Of a stretch of DNA of 64,000 nt, positions 34,050 through 44,721 are shown piece by piece. The notes beneath the pieces were generated by a model, which saw only the letters and a list, made by a program, of their open reading frames with translations, was not told where the DNA came from and did no database searches. Made by a program: the position numbers and the translations under genes. The DNA is taken from NCBI GenBank assembly GCA_963669975.1, contig CAVLJG010000010.1, positions 27,886,821 through 27,950,820 on the forward strand. The letters are read 5' to 3'. Positions within the stretch are counted from its first letter, which is position 1; the number at the start of each line of letters is the position of its first letter. Source of the stretch: Acanthoscelides obtectus. Lineage: Eukaryota > Arthropoda > Insecta > Coleoptera > Chrysomelidae.

Positions 34050-34662
34050 CTATTCCTCTCAGGAACAGGAACACAAAGTTCCTAAGCGTACCCACCACCT
34101 CCCCGGTCCAGGTACCCTCACTCTTTCCGGCCCGAGTGGCGGTACGTGGACTGGACGCTCCTGCAACTTGTGTTCCTGTCGGACGCAAACCCCACCCTCC
34201 ACCCAATTTTGCCCTTTAAATTTTCGCGTTCTTCCCCCCTCGGAATTTTGCCTCTCCAAAAGGTGTAGTAAGCTAATGTCGACGCGGAAGCACGGCTGCA
34301 GAACGGAAGTGGTCATTTTTACTCGTGTACCTTTCTCCGGTTTTACGAGTCGTCCTCTATTTGGAGTTCCATCGATGGGACCTTGACCTGAGGTCCACAT
34401 TAAGGTTTCCCAAGACGGCTTCTGGGTTCTTCGGTTTTTTTATCTTCTTTCTTGAGTGTTGCCTCCTGACCACGCCGACAAATGCCGAAGTCGTCAGAAG
34501 GCCTGCTTGTTAGTGCCATCTAAATGCCCCGCACCTCAAATGAGATCGATGCATTCAGCATGGCAAATCTTCGCCGTCTGACCACCGGTACTGCACAGGA
34601 CTTTGCCTATCTTGCATGCAGTACCTTCCTCGCGAGGTTCTACCCCTCTTCTTTAGGACTCA

Positions 34663-36270
34663 TCAGCTGCTGTGTCCCATATCTTCTTGCAGCTGGCTTT
34701 TTGGTCTTTTGTGCCTGTGTATGAATCTTGGATCGTAGTCCAAGGCGGCCTTGATGAGCTGATTCTCGTGTTCTTCGGCGTTGTTGAAGAACTTCCGAGC
34801 TCTGGTCTTCATCACTTCGAGCACTGGCACTTGGCTCAGGTCTTCGTATAGCACTCGGTTTGGCACGTACCACGGTGCATTGACCGCTTCTCGGAGTGCT
34901 ATGTTGTGTTGTGCTTGGAGCTTCTTCTTCCACGTCTTAGCTGCGTAGCCCCAAGCAACTGACGCGTAGGTCATAATCGGTAGGAGCACCATCTTGATCA
35001 GCAGCATTTTGTTGTTCAGGGAGAGCTTGCTCCTTCTTCCAAGCATCGGTCTTAGCTTGGCTCTTGCCATCTTGGCTTTCTGCACTTGGGCTTCTATATG
35101 GTGTTTCCAGGTGAGACCTTTATCTATCTTGATGCCGATGTACGTGCTGGTGTCTGTCCACTGTACCTCTTTTTCTTCGTCACACACCTGGCCTCTCAGC
35201 ACTTCTGTGGTCGTCATCTTGAGGTTGCCTTCAGGGGTCTTGAGGTTCTTTCTGAGGAGCATCGCCTCGGTCTTGTCCGGATTTAGCTGGATCCTCCATT
35301 TCATGCACCATTCCTGTAGACTGGTTGTCGCTCTTTGTAGGTAAGTCGTAGCCATGCGGGGCTGAAGTGACTCGGCTACGTACGCAGTGTCGTCCGCATA
35401 CAGCAGCAGCTGCGTATTTGAGGTGTTCGGAACGTCGGAGCTGTAGATGGCGTATAGTAGTGGGGATAGGACCGCTCCCTGCGGTACCCCAGCCTCTTCA
35501 GTTCTAGTCGTCGACGTGGTGTTTCCCAGTCTAACCCGGAATCTTCGGTTCTTCAGATATGACTTCACCAGCTGAATCATCCCTGTCGAGTATCCCTTGT
35601 CTTGCATCTTATAGATGAGTCCGTCGTGCCAGACGGTGTCAAATGCCTTCGCGACATCCATGAATACCGCTCCCGCGACTCGCCGAGTCTGGAACGCACG
35701 CGTCTCACACTCCACGAGCCGAAGCAGCTGGTGCTCTGATGAATGGCCGCTCCGGAATCCAAACTGTTCGTCTGGCAGTACTCTAAGGTCTTCGGTTTGT
35801 TGTCTGAGTCTTCGCTCGATGGCCCTTTCTGCAACTTTACTCAAGGAAGTTAGTAAGCTGATTGGCCGGTAGTTTTGTGGAAATCTTGGGTCTTTCCCAG
35901 GCTTCGGGATGTTTATTATTTCCGCGATCTTCCATCTGTCCGGGAAGTATCGGTGCCTCAGCATAGCGTTGACGATGTTGGTTATGGCCACCATTCCCTT
36001 TCTCGGGAGCCTCTTCAGGATTCTGTTCCCTATTCGGTCGCAGCCCGCTGCTTTCCTGGTCTTGAGGGTCTTGATGATATCCCTGATTTCCGTCGGAGAA
36101 GTGGCTTGCTGCACCATTTCTCCTCCTCTCGTAGCTCTTCTGGATCTTCTTTCCACTTCCTCTACGAAGTCATCGTCCTCATCTGGGTGCATGTATGTCG
36201 TACACTGCCGTTGTAGGTTATCAGCAAATGCTTCGACATTCTCGTCGTTCGTGTACGCGATCCCGTAGGC
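34663..36270 (-). CDS. LINE ORF2 reverse transcriptase part, intact
   Basis: From the Met at 36192 there are 509 codons; the frame is open a further ~25 codons upstream toward broken linker sequence. RT motifs in order: RKAAGCDRIGNRILKRLP, then NYRPISLLTSLSKVAERAIE, FGFRSGHSSEHQLLRL, motif A AKAFDTVWHDGL near residue 181, motif B AGVPQGAVLSPLLY near 234 and catalytic YADD at 265-268. The C-terminal NAPWYVPNRVLYEDL and AEEHENQLIKAAL match Jockey-clade elements. Together with the relic at 27676 this shows that the clade was active here more than once. The enzyme could be expressed only if an internal start were used. Confidence 0.88.
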   Translation of the reverse strand, partial: AYGIAYTNDENVEAFADNLQRQCTTYMHPDEDDDFVEEVERRSRRATRGGEMVQQATSPTEIRDIIKTLKTRKAAGCDRIGNRILKRLPRKGMVAITNIVNAMLRHRYFPDRWKIAEIINIPKPGKDPRFPQNYRPISLLTSLSKVAERAIERRLRQQTEDLRVLPDEQFGFRSGHSSEHQLLRLVECETRAFQTRRVAGAVFMDVAKAFDTVWHDGLIYKMQDKGYSTGMIQLVKSYLKNRRFRVRLGNTTSTTRTEEAGVPQGAVLSPLLYAIYSSDVPNTSNTQLLLYADDTAYVAESLQPRMATTYLQRATTSLQEWCMKWRIQLNPDKTEAMLLRKNLKTPEGNLKMTTTEVLRGQVCDEEKEVQWTDTSTYIGIKIDKGLTWKHHIEAQVQKAKMARAKLRPMLGRRSKLSLNNKMLLIKMVLLPIMTYASVAWGYAAKTWKKKLQAQHNIALREAVNAPWYVPNRVLYEDLSQVPVLEVMKTRARKFFNNAEEHENQLIKAALDYDPRFIHRHKRPKSQLQEDMGHSS

Positions 36271-36599
36271 TCCTTGCAGCGGGGGAACTTGTTGTCTGCA
36301 TGATCTTCGCTAGCTTCCACATTCCTGGCTCACCTGGTGTTAGTTCCTCTAGTTTTCTTTGCCAGCTGCGTTGATGGTGCTCCATCAGGGCTTTTCTCAT
36401 CTCTTCGGTTTTCCTTTTTAGGTCTCGTTTGTTCTCTGGATCTCCTGTTCGTTGAGCTAGTCTTCTTGCCCTGTTCCTGTCGGTGATCTTCTGGTTCACC
36501 TCTGGAGGTAGGTCTCTGAACCTGTTGGGCTGCGTGATGTCTTCTACCGTGGTAGTAGCATCTAGCGTGTTCTGGATCTTCCATTCTAGTCCCTGAACT

Positions 36600-37591
36600 G
36601 CTTCCTCTATGCCTTCAGGAGTCTCTATCTGAGGTAGTGGGCCGAGTGAGTAGTGAATGTTTCGCCGGAACCGGTCTCAGTTCACTCTTCTGGCTATCCT
36701 CTTCTCCACGTTTGGTGCTCCCTCTCCTATTTCCAGGTATATAGGGTTGTGGTCAGAGCTTCCTTCTTGCAAAACACCTGTTACGCCAATGGTCATTTGG
36801 CGCGCGCGCCACTGTGTACCAGCCACGACCACTGGGCAAGCGCTGCCTGACAGTTTTTGAATCCAGCCAATGGGGACGGAGACACCAGGAGATCGAAGCG
36901 CCGCGACCAAGATAGGAGGTGTCGAGATAGAACGCATCAACAGGTTCAAGAAATTTGTATTGTCACTCATTTACCAAATCAAATACAGTCCACTTTTGTA
37001 AACTCAAATAAACCTACCACCAGACTGGAACGGATGTGTCCTTGCCGCACATAACAACACCAATGTTGCAAGACACGTCTACCTTTTTCAAGATAGCAAT
37101 GTCTATTACATCGGGCCTTGTACCGTTGTCTGGGTACAGCGTGGGTTCGTCAGGTCCTAGTATGGAGTACTCCGGTTCATCCATCAGCCTGGCAAGGATT
37201 TCGCCATGTCGGTTGCACGTGCGCAAGCCCTAGATCCTTGATTTGACGTTGAGATCTTCTATGATCACAATGCTCTTGTCCATTCCGGTGATTTGCGTGA
37301 TGTCGTCCAGATGAAGAGTCACCGCTGGTGATATATATACCGAGACGATGTTCAGCGTGCGGTAGTCCTCCGTGTACACGGCTATTCCTACTGCTTCTGT
37401 AGTCCTCAGATCGGGGATTCCTAGCTGGTCGTGGCTGATGCTGCTCCTTACGGAGATCAGCACGCCTTCGCCTCTCTCGTCTCGGTCCTTCTTGTACGTC
37501 GTGTACCCTGGAAAGGTCCAGTTTGGAACTCTGCTTGAGATCATTGCCCCTGGTAACGCCATCACATCATAGTCCCCTCGAGTTAGCAGTT
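36600..37591 (-). pseudogene. LINE ORF2 endonuclease region, decayed
   Basis: Pieces of an APE-type endonuclease are visible: a GELLTRGDYDVMALPGAMI start, WTFPGYTTYKKDRDERGEGV, VGIAVYTEDYRTLNIVSVYI, then IVIIEDLNVKS (normally GDFNAKH) and EPTLYPDNGTRPDVIDIAIL. The position that normally reads QET/SET with the catalytic Glu reads LPGAM, so that Glu is lost, and GDFN is altered to EDLN. Stops and shifts occur at about 37229, 37010 and 36960. This part cannot nick DNA as it stands. Confidence 0.8.
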
Positions 37592-37594
37592 CTC

Positions 37595-38276
37595 CTATCT
37601 CGTACTTCTTGTTGGTAACACAGGTCTTACTGGGGCTGGCTTCGTGAGCTTCTTCTTCTCCGCGGCGGGTTTGCTCTTTGGTTTTGAGCTAGGGCGTCTT
37701 GGGCATCCCCCGTAGTTCGCTGGGTGGCTCCCACCACAGTTGGCGCAGGTTGCCGCTTTTTCTTGTGGCACTTTGCACTCTGATGCGCGATGTTCCCCTG
37801 CACATCTCACGCACTTCGGTGCCCCGGAGCAGTTTTGCTGGCTGTGCCCGAACTGCTGGCACCTGTAGCACTGGCCCGGTCCTTCTCTCTTCCTTTGTGC
37901 TTCTATCTTTACGATCATCTTGCAGCATTCTGTCAGATCGTATATCTTCTTTTCTTCTTTTGGAAGAACCACCTTGACCAGCGGGATCTTCTTCCTGGTT
38001 CGCCTGCTGGTTAGTCTATTTACCCTTCTTGGATGGAATCCTTTAGATTCCAGGTCCTCTTTGATTTCATCCTCCCCCGTCATCAGTGGCATGCCCCTGA
38101 TGATTACTGACAGGGATTTTTCGTCTGGCAGGGAGTAGGTGTGGTGTTCCACCTTGTTCTCCTCGAGCGTCTTCCTTACGCTTCGGAATTCCTCCTCAGT
38201 CGTCAGTTTGGACCTTAATGCCGGTCCTGGTGAGTTTTGCCGGCTTGTCGGCTGGGATCTTCTTCCCCTTCTTCAT
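37595..38276 (-). pseudogene. LINE ORF1 (gag-like, zinc knuckles), one frameshift
   Basis: ATG at 38276 begins MKKGKKIPADKPAKLTRTGI. A frame change near 38205 leads into LTTEEEFRSVRKTLEEN, which then runs unbroken to the stop at 37595. The middle is the RNA-binding region of Jockey-type gag (IIRGMPLMTGEDEIKEDLES, then RRVNRLTSRRTRKKIPLVKV). The C-terminal third has three CCHC-type knuckles: CYRCQQFGHSQQNC, CVRCAGEHRASEC and CANCGGSHPANYGGC. A basic Lys/Pro-rich tail follows. The protein would coat the element's RNA. It is almost intact; one indel separates it from a continuous frame. Confidence 0.88.
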
Positions 38277-38340
38277 CGTTTGCCACTGGTCTTCCCTATG
38301 TATATATAGGGGTGGCGGCCTTCTTGTTTTCCTCTCAGAA

Positions 38341-39332
38341 ATGTAGTGACACTGTTATTTTAAACAAAATGCCCAGTTATCCCTGCCATCAATTCAGATA
38401 TTGTATCAGATTTGGTTCATGCTTCGAGAAGAACTCAAATCCTTCTTTTTCATTGGTGGAGGCATTGCTATAGTGGCAAGCTTTGTCTCCGGGATCAAAT
38501 AAAAAATAGGTTTTTCTCTAGTTTGAGAGATATTTTACAAGAAATCGACTATATTCTACATACATTACCTGAAAACTGCTTTTTCATTGGCTGGCGTAGA
38601 GTAGCTTAATGTTGCTTAGTAAAATCAGGCCTTCGGAGTTCTTATGAACAATAAAGAGGTCCCCATGCCCCTGAGCGAGTTGCATGTTATTTTGGGGCAC
38701 ACTGTATATGCATCACCAAGCACGTTGATGGATTCGAGCAGTATTCATACATCCAAATTCTACATAGTTTAATACCATTTTCGGATTAGCAAAACGAGAT
38801 ATAGCACCCCGTAGGCTTACGGAATTATTAATTTCCAGCATAGAGTAATAAATTTAAAATCATGCATGTTAAAATCTGTTTTGTATCAGATCAGGTTATA
38901 AATATGCATGGCGTTGCCGATGGCAAAGTTTGAAAATATGATTTGATATATCCGAGCTCACATCCAAATCCTGCTTTACAAAATGAATCATTTTTGTTTG
39001 TTCACATGCCCTTGTACTCCGTTATTAAAACGCCGCCTCCTATCGTATCCATCATCGTGGAAGCATTGATGTTGCGGAAGTATAAATAAAGATAAAGATC
39101 TATTCACTTCCTTATTTAGCGCGATATAGCGTCTAAGTCGTGAAGGACGAGAGGCTTGCGGTTGCAAACTTCATGTCAGCTTACTTATTTTCTTCAACCA
39201 CTTCACAAAGGCTCCTTAAAAAGGTAATCGTTATTAATAGTTGACTGAATTACTGAAATTACTTATACGTATAACTAATACCGTACCGCAGCTATATAGT
39301 ACAACTAAGGCAATACATCCATGACTCTATCC
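38341..39332. other. No recognised gene
   Basis: No recognisable protein motifs or terminal repeats. The first ~300 bp could include some LINE 5' leader. Confidence 0.45.
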
Positions 39333-39650
39333 AGGGTGTTTCGAGGGTGAGTAGCCAAACGAAAATGGCGGATGGCTTAGGTTCTTGGTTATGCACAATA
39401 CCTAACTGATTTACATTTTGTCTAAGTTTTCAGGAGAAATAATGGTTTTTCCTGTTTTTGAGAAAATCCACAGTTTTTAAATTTGTGTTTCACTATTTTT
39501 TCTATTTACGGTCGCAACGGCGCAAAGTTGGTTTTATTGTTAAGTCTACTGTTGCTTCATTCATATTCACACAGCACTTGATACAAACCGTTTGAAGATC
39601 AAGTAACAGTGGAGCAACAAACTTTCCTAAATCAATGGAAAAAAATGTTA
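39333..39650 (+). repeat. Left long terminal inverted repeat
   Basis: Pairs with 41787-42105. Shared landmarks, in order: AGTAGCCAAACGRAAATGGC, TACATTTTGTCT, TTTGAGAAAATCC, TTTCTATTTACGGTCGCAA and GGAGCAACAAACTT. Confidence 0.87.
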
Positions 39651-39838
39651 AGTCAACTTTACAATAAGCAAAAAAACAACACAAAAGAGTACGGGGTTTT
39701 CAAATGTAATTAAAAACTTCTCTAGTTAACAATCTTTCTAACGGTATGCCACATGTAACATAAACAAACAATTAGATAACACAACAAAAAATATTTTTTT
39801 CAACGATTCCTGATATACTATAACTATCTAAAATTGTA

Positions 39839-41448
39839 ATGACTCATCGATGTTCACGTGAACATCACTTAACTACAAGTAGTCGGCTGTTCATAGGCGG
39901 GGTATGAATGTTTAACATGGGTGAACTAGATTTGTCACATGCTTAATAAAGAGTGGTTTGAAACATATCGTAAGTCAAAAGTTTTTCCATTACCTTTATT
40001 CATCGTCGCTTCCACTTACATCTGACAGTAATAAACTGTCGCTATCGCTTTCCTCGTTAAAATTGATTATAACTGGCTCTATGATGGTGTCGATGTGGTA
40101 GTCAAGCTGTCAAGCTGCCACATTTTTGTTTCTTCCTTCACAACATGACGGATAGCATTTTGCCAAGCTTCGGGCGTTACTAGCTGTATGGAAGTCTCAA
40201 GTAAAACCTTAACGTCTGGTAATTTGAAGGTTGTGTTATGGCGCGCAATATAATCCTTCACTTGAGCCCAGATGAGCTCTATTGAGTTCAGTTCACAGTG
40301 GTAGGGCGGTAACCGCAGCACAGTGACACCACATTGACGGGTCATCTCATCAGTCACGTAACTAATGTTCGCAGGTTTGTGCTGTTTAATTTTTTCATAC
40401 AATTCCGCTTTCACACATGAATCGTCAAACGGGATTCCTTTTTCGCGCAACCATTGCTGCATGTCACTTTTTCGAGACCCCATAGTCGGTACACGTTCGG
40501 CTCGAAGACTATGGTAGGAAGCATTATCCATGACGATCACAGAGTTGGGCTCAACTCGCTGAAGCACCCCTTGAAACCAGTTCTCGAAGCAGCTGGCATT
40601 CATTTCGTCATGGTAATCACTTCCTTTCTTAGAGACGAAGATCAAGTCACACTCTTCTAAAAACCCACTATTGCTACCAATATGAGTTATGATCAATCTT
40701 TGACCTTTCCCTGACGGTCCACGAATCCCTGTTGACAAACCTTCAATGCTTGCTTGTCGGTTACTCACTACGTTTTTGTATATCCAGGTTTTTTTAACTG
40801 TGTGACCTGCGTTTACCCATGTCTCGTCCATATAATAGATTTTTCTGCTTTGTCGCCTATATTCAATCATTTCGCGTAGGTATTTTCGACGCCAGGCGAC
40901 TATTTCAGGTCTCTCTATCAATACTGACTTCCGATTACGCGTTTCGTAACGAAAATTAATTTCGTGCAGGGATTTCCTCATTACCTCGACGCTGCGACAC
41001 AGTTCTGTTCAGATAATTGAACACGTTGAGCACTATTTCTTTCGCGTCCCTCTTCAGTGCTTTACGAAGCCGTCTACTTGTTCCCTGGCTTTCAGCACTT
41101 CCACTCGTGCCATTTGTACTCTCCATGGTTAAGTATAACCAAAACAGTAACCACAGAAACCACAGCAATAACAATCACGCAACAATTCTTATAAAAACAC
41201 ACAATATGCGATCGCTCAACGAAACACGTTCCAATGCGTTGCCGACGCCTATGAGTCTGCCGGTCGAGGCGCGTCTTTGATTTTATTGGTTCGACCGGCG
41301 GAGAACAATCAGCCATTATTTCCATCTCTGTCTATGCTGTTGACCACCGCAAAGCCACAGAAACGACATATGTCGTACGCTATACGGCTGTACTGGAAGG
41401 AAGCCGTGATCGAGCTCTGATCACGTGTTGATCACGCGTATGAGTTAT
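39839..41448 (-). mobile_element. Sailor-type (DD82E) transposon inserted in the mariner-like element
   Basis: A 1610-bp insert flanked by TA (39837-39838 and 41449-41450). Short inverted ends: ATGACTCAT at the left, ATAACTCAT on the reverse complement of the right. Each end is followed by palindromic sequence (GTTCACGTGAAC on the left, TGATCACGTGTTGATCACG on the right). It carries one transposase whose second-Asp to Glu spacing is exactly 82 residues, the defining feature of the Sailor group of the IS630-Tc1-mariner superfamily. The exact ends are inferred from TA plus the short inverted match. Confidence 0.75.
40079..41126 (-). pseudogene. Sailor DD82E transposase, intact catalytic domain, deleted N-terminus
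   Basis: The catalytic part is a single open frame of 300 codons (Met at 40981, stop at 40079). Its residues are YYMDETWVNAGHTVKKTW (Asp 52), VIVMDNASYHSLRAERVP (Asp 152) and YHCELNSIELIWAQVKDYI (Glu 235). Between Asp 152 and Glu 235 are 82 residues, including an insert (MQQWLREKGIPFDDSCVKAE) that other Tc1/mariner enzymes lack. Upstream, another frame starts at 41126 (MESTNGTSGSAES...KALKRDAKEIVLNVFNYLNR) and overlaps the second by some 26 bp. Relative to what I know of the family, about 100 residues including most of the helix-turn-helix are missing at the join. The catalytic domain looks well preserved; DNA binding does not. Confidence 0.82.
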
Positions 41449-41548
41449 TACAGTTTTAAATAGTTGTAGTATAGTGGATGCAGCCAAATTATTCCAATTA
41501 CCTAATTAAGCAGGTACAAACTTTTGACTCATTCTATCACAGCTAACA

Positions 41549-41790
41549 CTATTGTTCTCTTTTTGCTCGGTTTATTGTAAATCTCTTTCTTATTTCTCTT
41601 GTGGTATACTGTAGTGTTATTTCTCGTTTCATTATGACAAAAGTATTATTAATTCTTTCTATTAATTGTTCTCTTGTACTAATGGGTTCGGAATACACTA
41701 GTGCTTTAGCACGGCCCCAAAAGTTAAAATCAAGCGGGGTCAAGTTCGGCGATCTTGTAGGCCATGAGATCGGACCATCTTGTTATTTTT
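41549..41790 (-). pseudogene. Mariner-like transposase, C-terminal remnant
   Basis: Read on minus: DGPISWPTRSPNLTPLDFNF then WGRAKALVYSEPISTREQLI. This is the end of the catalytic domain of a mariner-like transposase around the third acidic residue, where the usual SPDL reads SPNL, so that Asp is already lost or shifted to TPLD. The frame then ends with TINRAKREQ at 41549. All upstream domains are absent. Its position directly against the right inverted repeat fits an internally deleted element. Confidence 0.75.
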
Positions 41791-42105
41791 TCCCATTAAT
41801 TTAAGGAAGTTTGTTGCTCCATTGTTGCTTGTTCTTCAACTGTTTGTATCAAATGTTGGTTGAATCTGAATAAAGTAACCGTAGACTTGAGAATAAGATC
41901 AATGTTGCGCCATTGCGACCGTAAATAGAAAAAATAAAAAAACTTAAATTTGAAAACTGGGGATTTTCTCAAAAAAAGAAAAAAGAAAAAATCATTATTT
42001 CGTCTTGAAACTGAGACAAAATGTACATTAATTAGCCGTTGTAAATAGCCAATAGCCAAAGTCCTTCGCCATTTCCGTTTGGCTACTGACCTTCGAAATA
42101 CTCTG
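41787..42105 (-). repeat. Right long terminal inverted repeat
   Basis: Reverse-complement partner of 39333-39650, with the same landmark order and small indels (for example a longer A/G run near 41975). Confidence 0.87.
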
Positions 42106-44132
42106 TATATGAAAGTCCCTTTGTTGAATTGAACTTAGCTAAAGAGGGACAATTAAAAAGTAGTACAAAGGGAGGTTTTATTTAGAGAGAGAGACAGAGG
42201 TGATAACTTATTGTAGTCTTCTAATATAATCATTATATAACAGTCCTGTATAAGCACGCTCATATCCCATTCGTCTTAGTGATTCAAAAATTTCTTGAGC
42301 TGTTTAGCTTTTGAGTATTCAAATAAAGTGTGTTATGTCAGTTGCTTAGTCCTACTCTTTAAACTACCAATGTCCGAGTTGAACGCAGATTTTTCAGGAT
42401 GTTGGACGAGTTTTCAAGAGAAGACGTAGGAAACTGTGTCCGGTAATTAATAACCCATTAATAATATTTCTAGACAGTTATTGGGATCTTGTAATCCAAA
42501 ATTGTTTGTGTGGACGACGCCCCGTACCTTAACCTATGGGGCTGAAATTTTGTATACACTTTTGGTCTGTGTGTCAACACAACATGATTTACCGCCAGTG
42601 TGGTGGATACTACAAAATGGTAATTCATCATTTCCACAGGAACCCTTATGATATGGATATCAAATGAAAGGGCTTGATGGGAGGAACACAACAAGCAATG
42701 TGACGAATTTAAATACATTAACAAATTCGCCATTCGTATATTGGATACCAAACTAACTAGTTCGCTTATCCTGGATAGGTTCCGCGAAGCAAAGCACCGA
42801 GAGATATGCAGTAGGTGAAAGGAGTATTGACATAAAGTTTTGTTTCTTGAATCTCAATAAAGAAAAGAAGCATTTGATACTCATTTTTGGTGTCAATGGA
42901 TTGAGCATAAAGATAATACAAGGTGTAAAGTTAGTAGTGGATCAACGGAGGTCAGGTGATAGAGGGCGTCAAAACCCATCTAACGAACCCCTATACGTGA
43001 GGTCCGAAAGTTTTATAGTTCAGGAGATATTTGCAATTTTGTAAAATTTCGAAAAAAACAGGATAGTGAACGTTCAATCGCAATTACAACTAAACCATTA
43101 CGTTTAGGGCTGTGATTTATTTTGGGATGAGCTTAATGGTTAGTTTTCACAATGGTTACGTCACTTTTTAACAGAGCTAATTAGAAATCGACGCAGAAAA
43201 TCTTAAGCTCATTTTTTTGTGAAAAATCTCCTCCACCCCTCAACTTTGGTGGTAAAAAAATTTTAGTTTTATTTCATTATTAATTTTATTGTAAAAACTA
43301 TTTCCCTCCATGTCGAGTAAACTCTGAAAATTTCAGATTGCTACGATAAGTGCCTCACCTTAAAAATCTGTTTGTTTGACGCAGGTGGGTATCTATACAT
43401 GTAAACAAGAAATTCTGTTTTACGAGATATAGTCCAAACGAATTGATGGATTTTGACATATGAGGTACTGTTAGATTCGCCCTAGCAGTGCGAGTGATAC
43501 TGTGAGTATTAGCATTTTGTAAAATCAAACTGGCGGATGTTTTAAGCAAATCAGCTTTAATGATAATATTTACTTGTTCTTTTTTCTCTTAGTGAGCCGA
43601 TACTATTTTAACCTTTGAATTAATATAATTATCAATATATTGCCATAATAAATCAAGAGTACTATTTTGATGTTAGTTTTCAAATAAATGTAGTAACACA
43701 AAATTCGTCATTTCATTATTAAGATCCAAGAAAAATATTGTGTGATAATACCTTTTCGACCCACCCACGGCCTTGTCTACGAAATTGTTATTGAATTTAC
43801 TACAGAGACCAGTGACTTATGCAACCAGGTAGTTTTTAAAGGAGCGACTTTTCCCAACCAACAAGAATTTGTCCTGAAGTTGACCAATATTAATAACTGA
43901 ATTTACAACATATAAGTTAAATCAATAGTTACTCCAAAACCTACACGCTGGCGGAACAAACATTATTTGTTTACAGATTTATGGTCCTTAACTGAACCTT
44001 ATGCTTTATGCTACATTAATCATTGTCGGAGAATGCATACACGTTAGGATGCGAAAAGGGTTTCTTACTTACTTGCAGCCGTGATATACGACCGTTGTTA
44101 ACAGTACATATTTCTCAGTGCAATTACTGTTA
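42106..44132. other. Unassigned, possibly old non-autonomous elements
   Basis: No protein motifs. Phrases such as GGCTGAAATTTTGTATACAC (about 42540) and AAAGTTTTATAGTTCAGGAG (about 43010) have the flavour of dispersed insect repeats, but no ends or second copy are present in this window, so I do not call an element. Confidence 0.4.
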
Positions 44133-44265
44133 AGGTGCGTTTACATATGAGCACGCACGCACTGAGCATACGTGCACGCATTCGTTCGCGTGCGTGGAGA
44201 GTGCTTAAACTGAAATTCATTTTTCAACGCATGGGCTGATATAGTTGTTCGCTTACCAGGTTAAC

Positions 44266-44575
44266 ATGGAGAAGAGACATATAGCCGACATTTATTATAC
44301 TGTATAATTTAATTAAAAGAAAAGAAAATCGGAAACGTAGATGTCGTCGTTGGTGGATAACTGAATTTCTATGCAAAAGAAAGACAGTCTGTATGACTTT
44401 AAAAGAATGACCAAGGTTGACTTTGAACACCTCCTTACGTTGGTAATACCAACGATAATGAAAATTGATTCACAGTTTCGAAAATCTATATCACACAAAA
44501 AAACGCTTAGAGATAACCCTGCGTTTTTTGGCAACTTGCAGTGTCAAAATCTCTATTTTGCCTTTTTTCAAGTCT
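44266..44575 (+). pseudogene. Harbinger DDE transposase, N-terminal fragment
   Basis: ATG at 44266 (MEKRHIADIYYTV) quickly meets a stop. From 44371 the frame reads MQKKDSLYDFKRMTKVDFEH then LLTLVIPTIMKIDSQFRKSI, the conserved Harbinger stretch (F.RM...DFE.LL..V.P.I.KQDT.FRK.IS). It ends by 44575 before any of the DDE catalytic residues. At least one stop and one shift are present. Confidence 0.75.
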
Positions 44576-44619
44576 AAAAGGCCAGACTTAATTTTTTTGT
44601 GTGCTTCGCAACAGTATAA

Positions 44620-44721
44620 ATTTTCAATGCTACAATTGATTACTAGTTTTTTTTTCGATTTTGAATAATATTCTTTGTGCCTAACGTCCCACAGTACCGA
44701 TAATTTCTCAAACTCTTGCAA
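44620..44721 (-). pseudogene. MADF-like DNA-binding fragment (Harbinger accessory protein)
   Basis: Minus-strand peptide LQEFEKLSVLWDVRHKEYYS then KSKKKLVIN. It matches the start of MADF/Myb-SANT-like domains (L....P.LWD..H.DY.....K). Harbinger elements encode such a protein, which binds DNA and helps the nuclease reach the ends. Only the first helices are convincing, and the rest of the frame (to 44491) is overlapped by the DDE fragment on the other strand. Confidence 0.6.

Larger units (their letters stand above)
34050..38340 (-). mobile_element. Jockey-clade LINE, nearly full length, partly decayed
   Basis: In sense order (right to left): a short 5' leader ending near 38277, ORF1 with CCHC zinc knuckles (38276-37595), ORF2 with a decayed endonuclease (37591-36600) and an intact reverse transcriptase (36270-34663), then a ~600-bp GC-rich 3' region ending near 34050. 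The whole element is clearly GC-richer than its flanks. I see no clean A-rich tail or target duplication. ORF1 and the endonuclease carry frameshifts, so it is probably not autonomous now. Confidence 0.88.
39333..42105 (-). mobile_element. Mariner-like element with ~315-bp inverted repeats, split by Sailor
   Basis: The outer ends are long inverted repeats: 39333-39650 begins CAGGGTGTTTCGAGGGTGAG and the reverse complement of 41787-42105 begins CAGAGTATTTCGAAGGTCAG. The arms stay co-linear for over 300 bp at roughly 80 percent identity. A transposase remnant lies just inside the right arm. A second transposon (39839-41448) is inserted inside; without it the outer element is about 1.16 kb. The divergence of the arms indicates that it is older than its guest. 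Confidence 0.85.

Noticed and set aside
34994..36268. Several plus-strand frames opposite the Jockey RT
   Set aside because: GC-rich antisense of a real coding frame yields open frames by chance.
37699..38138. Plus-strand frames with hydrophobic, Cys-rich peptides
   Set aside because: They mirror the gag zinc-knuckle ORF on the minus strand.
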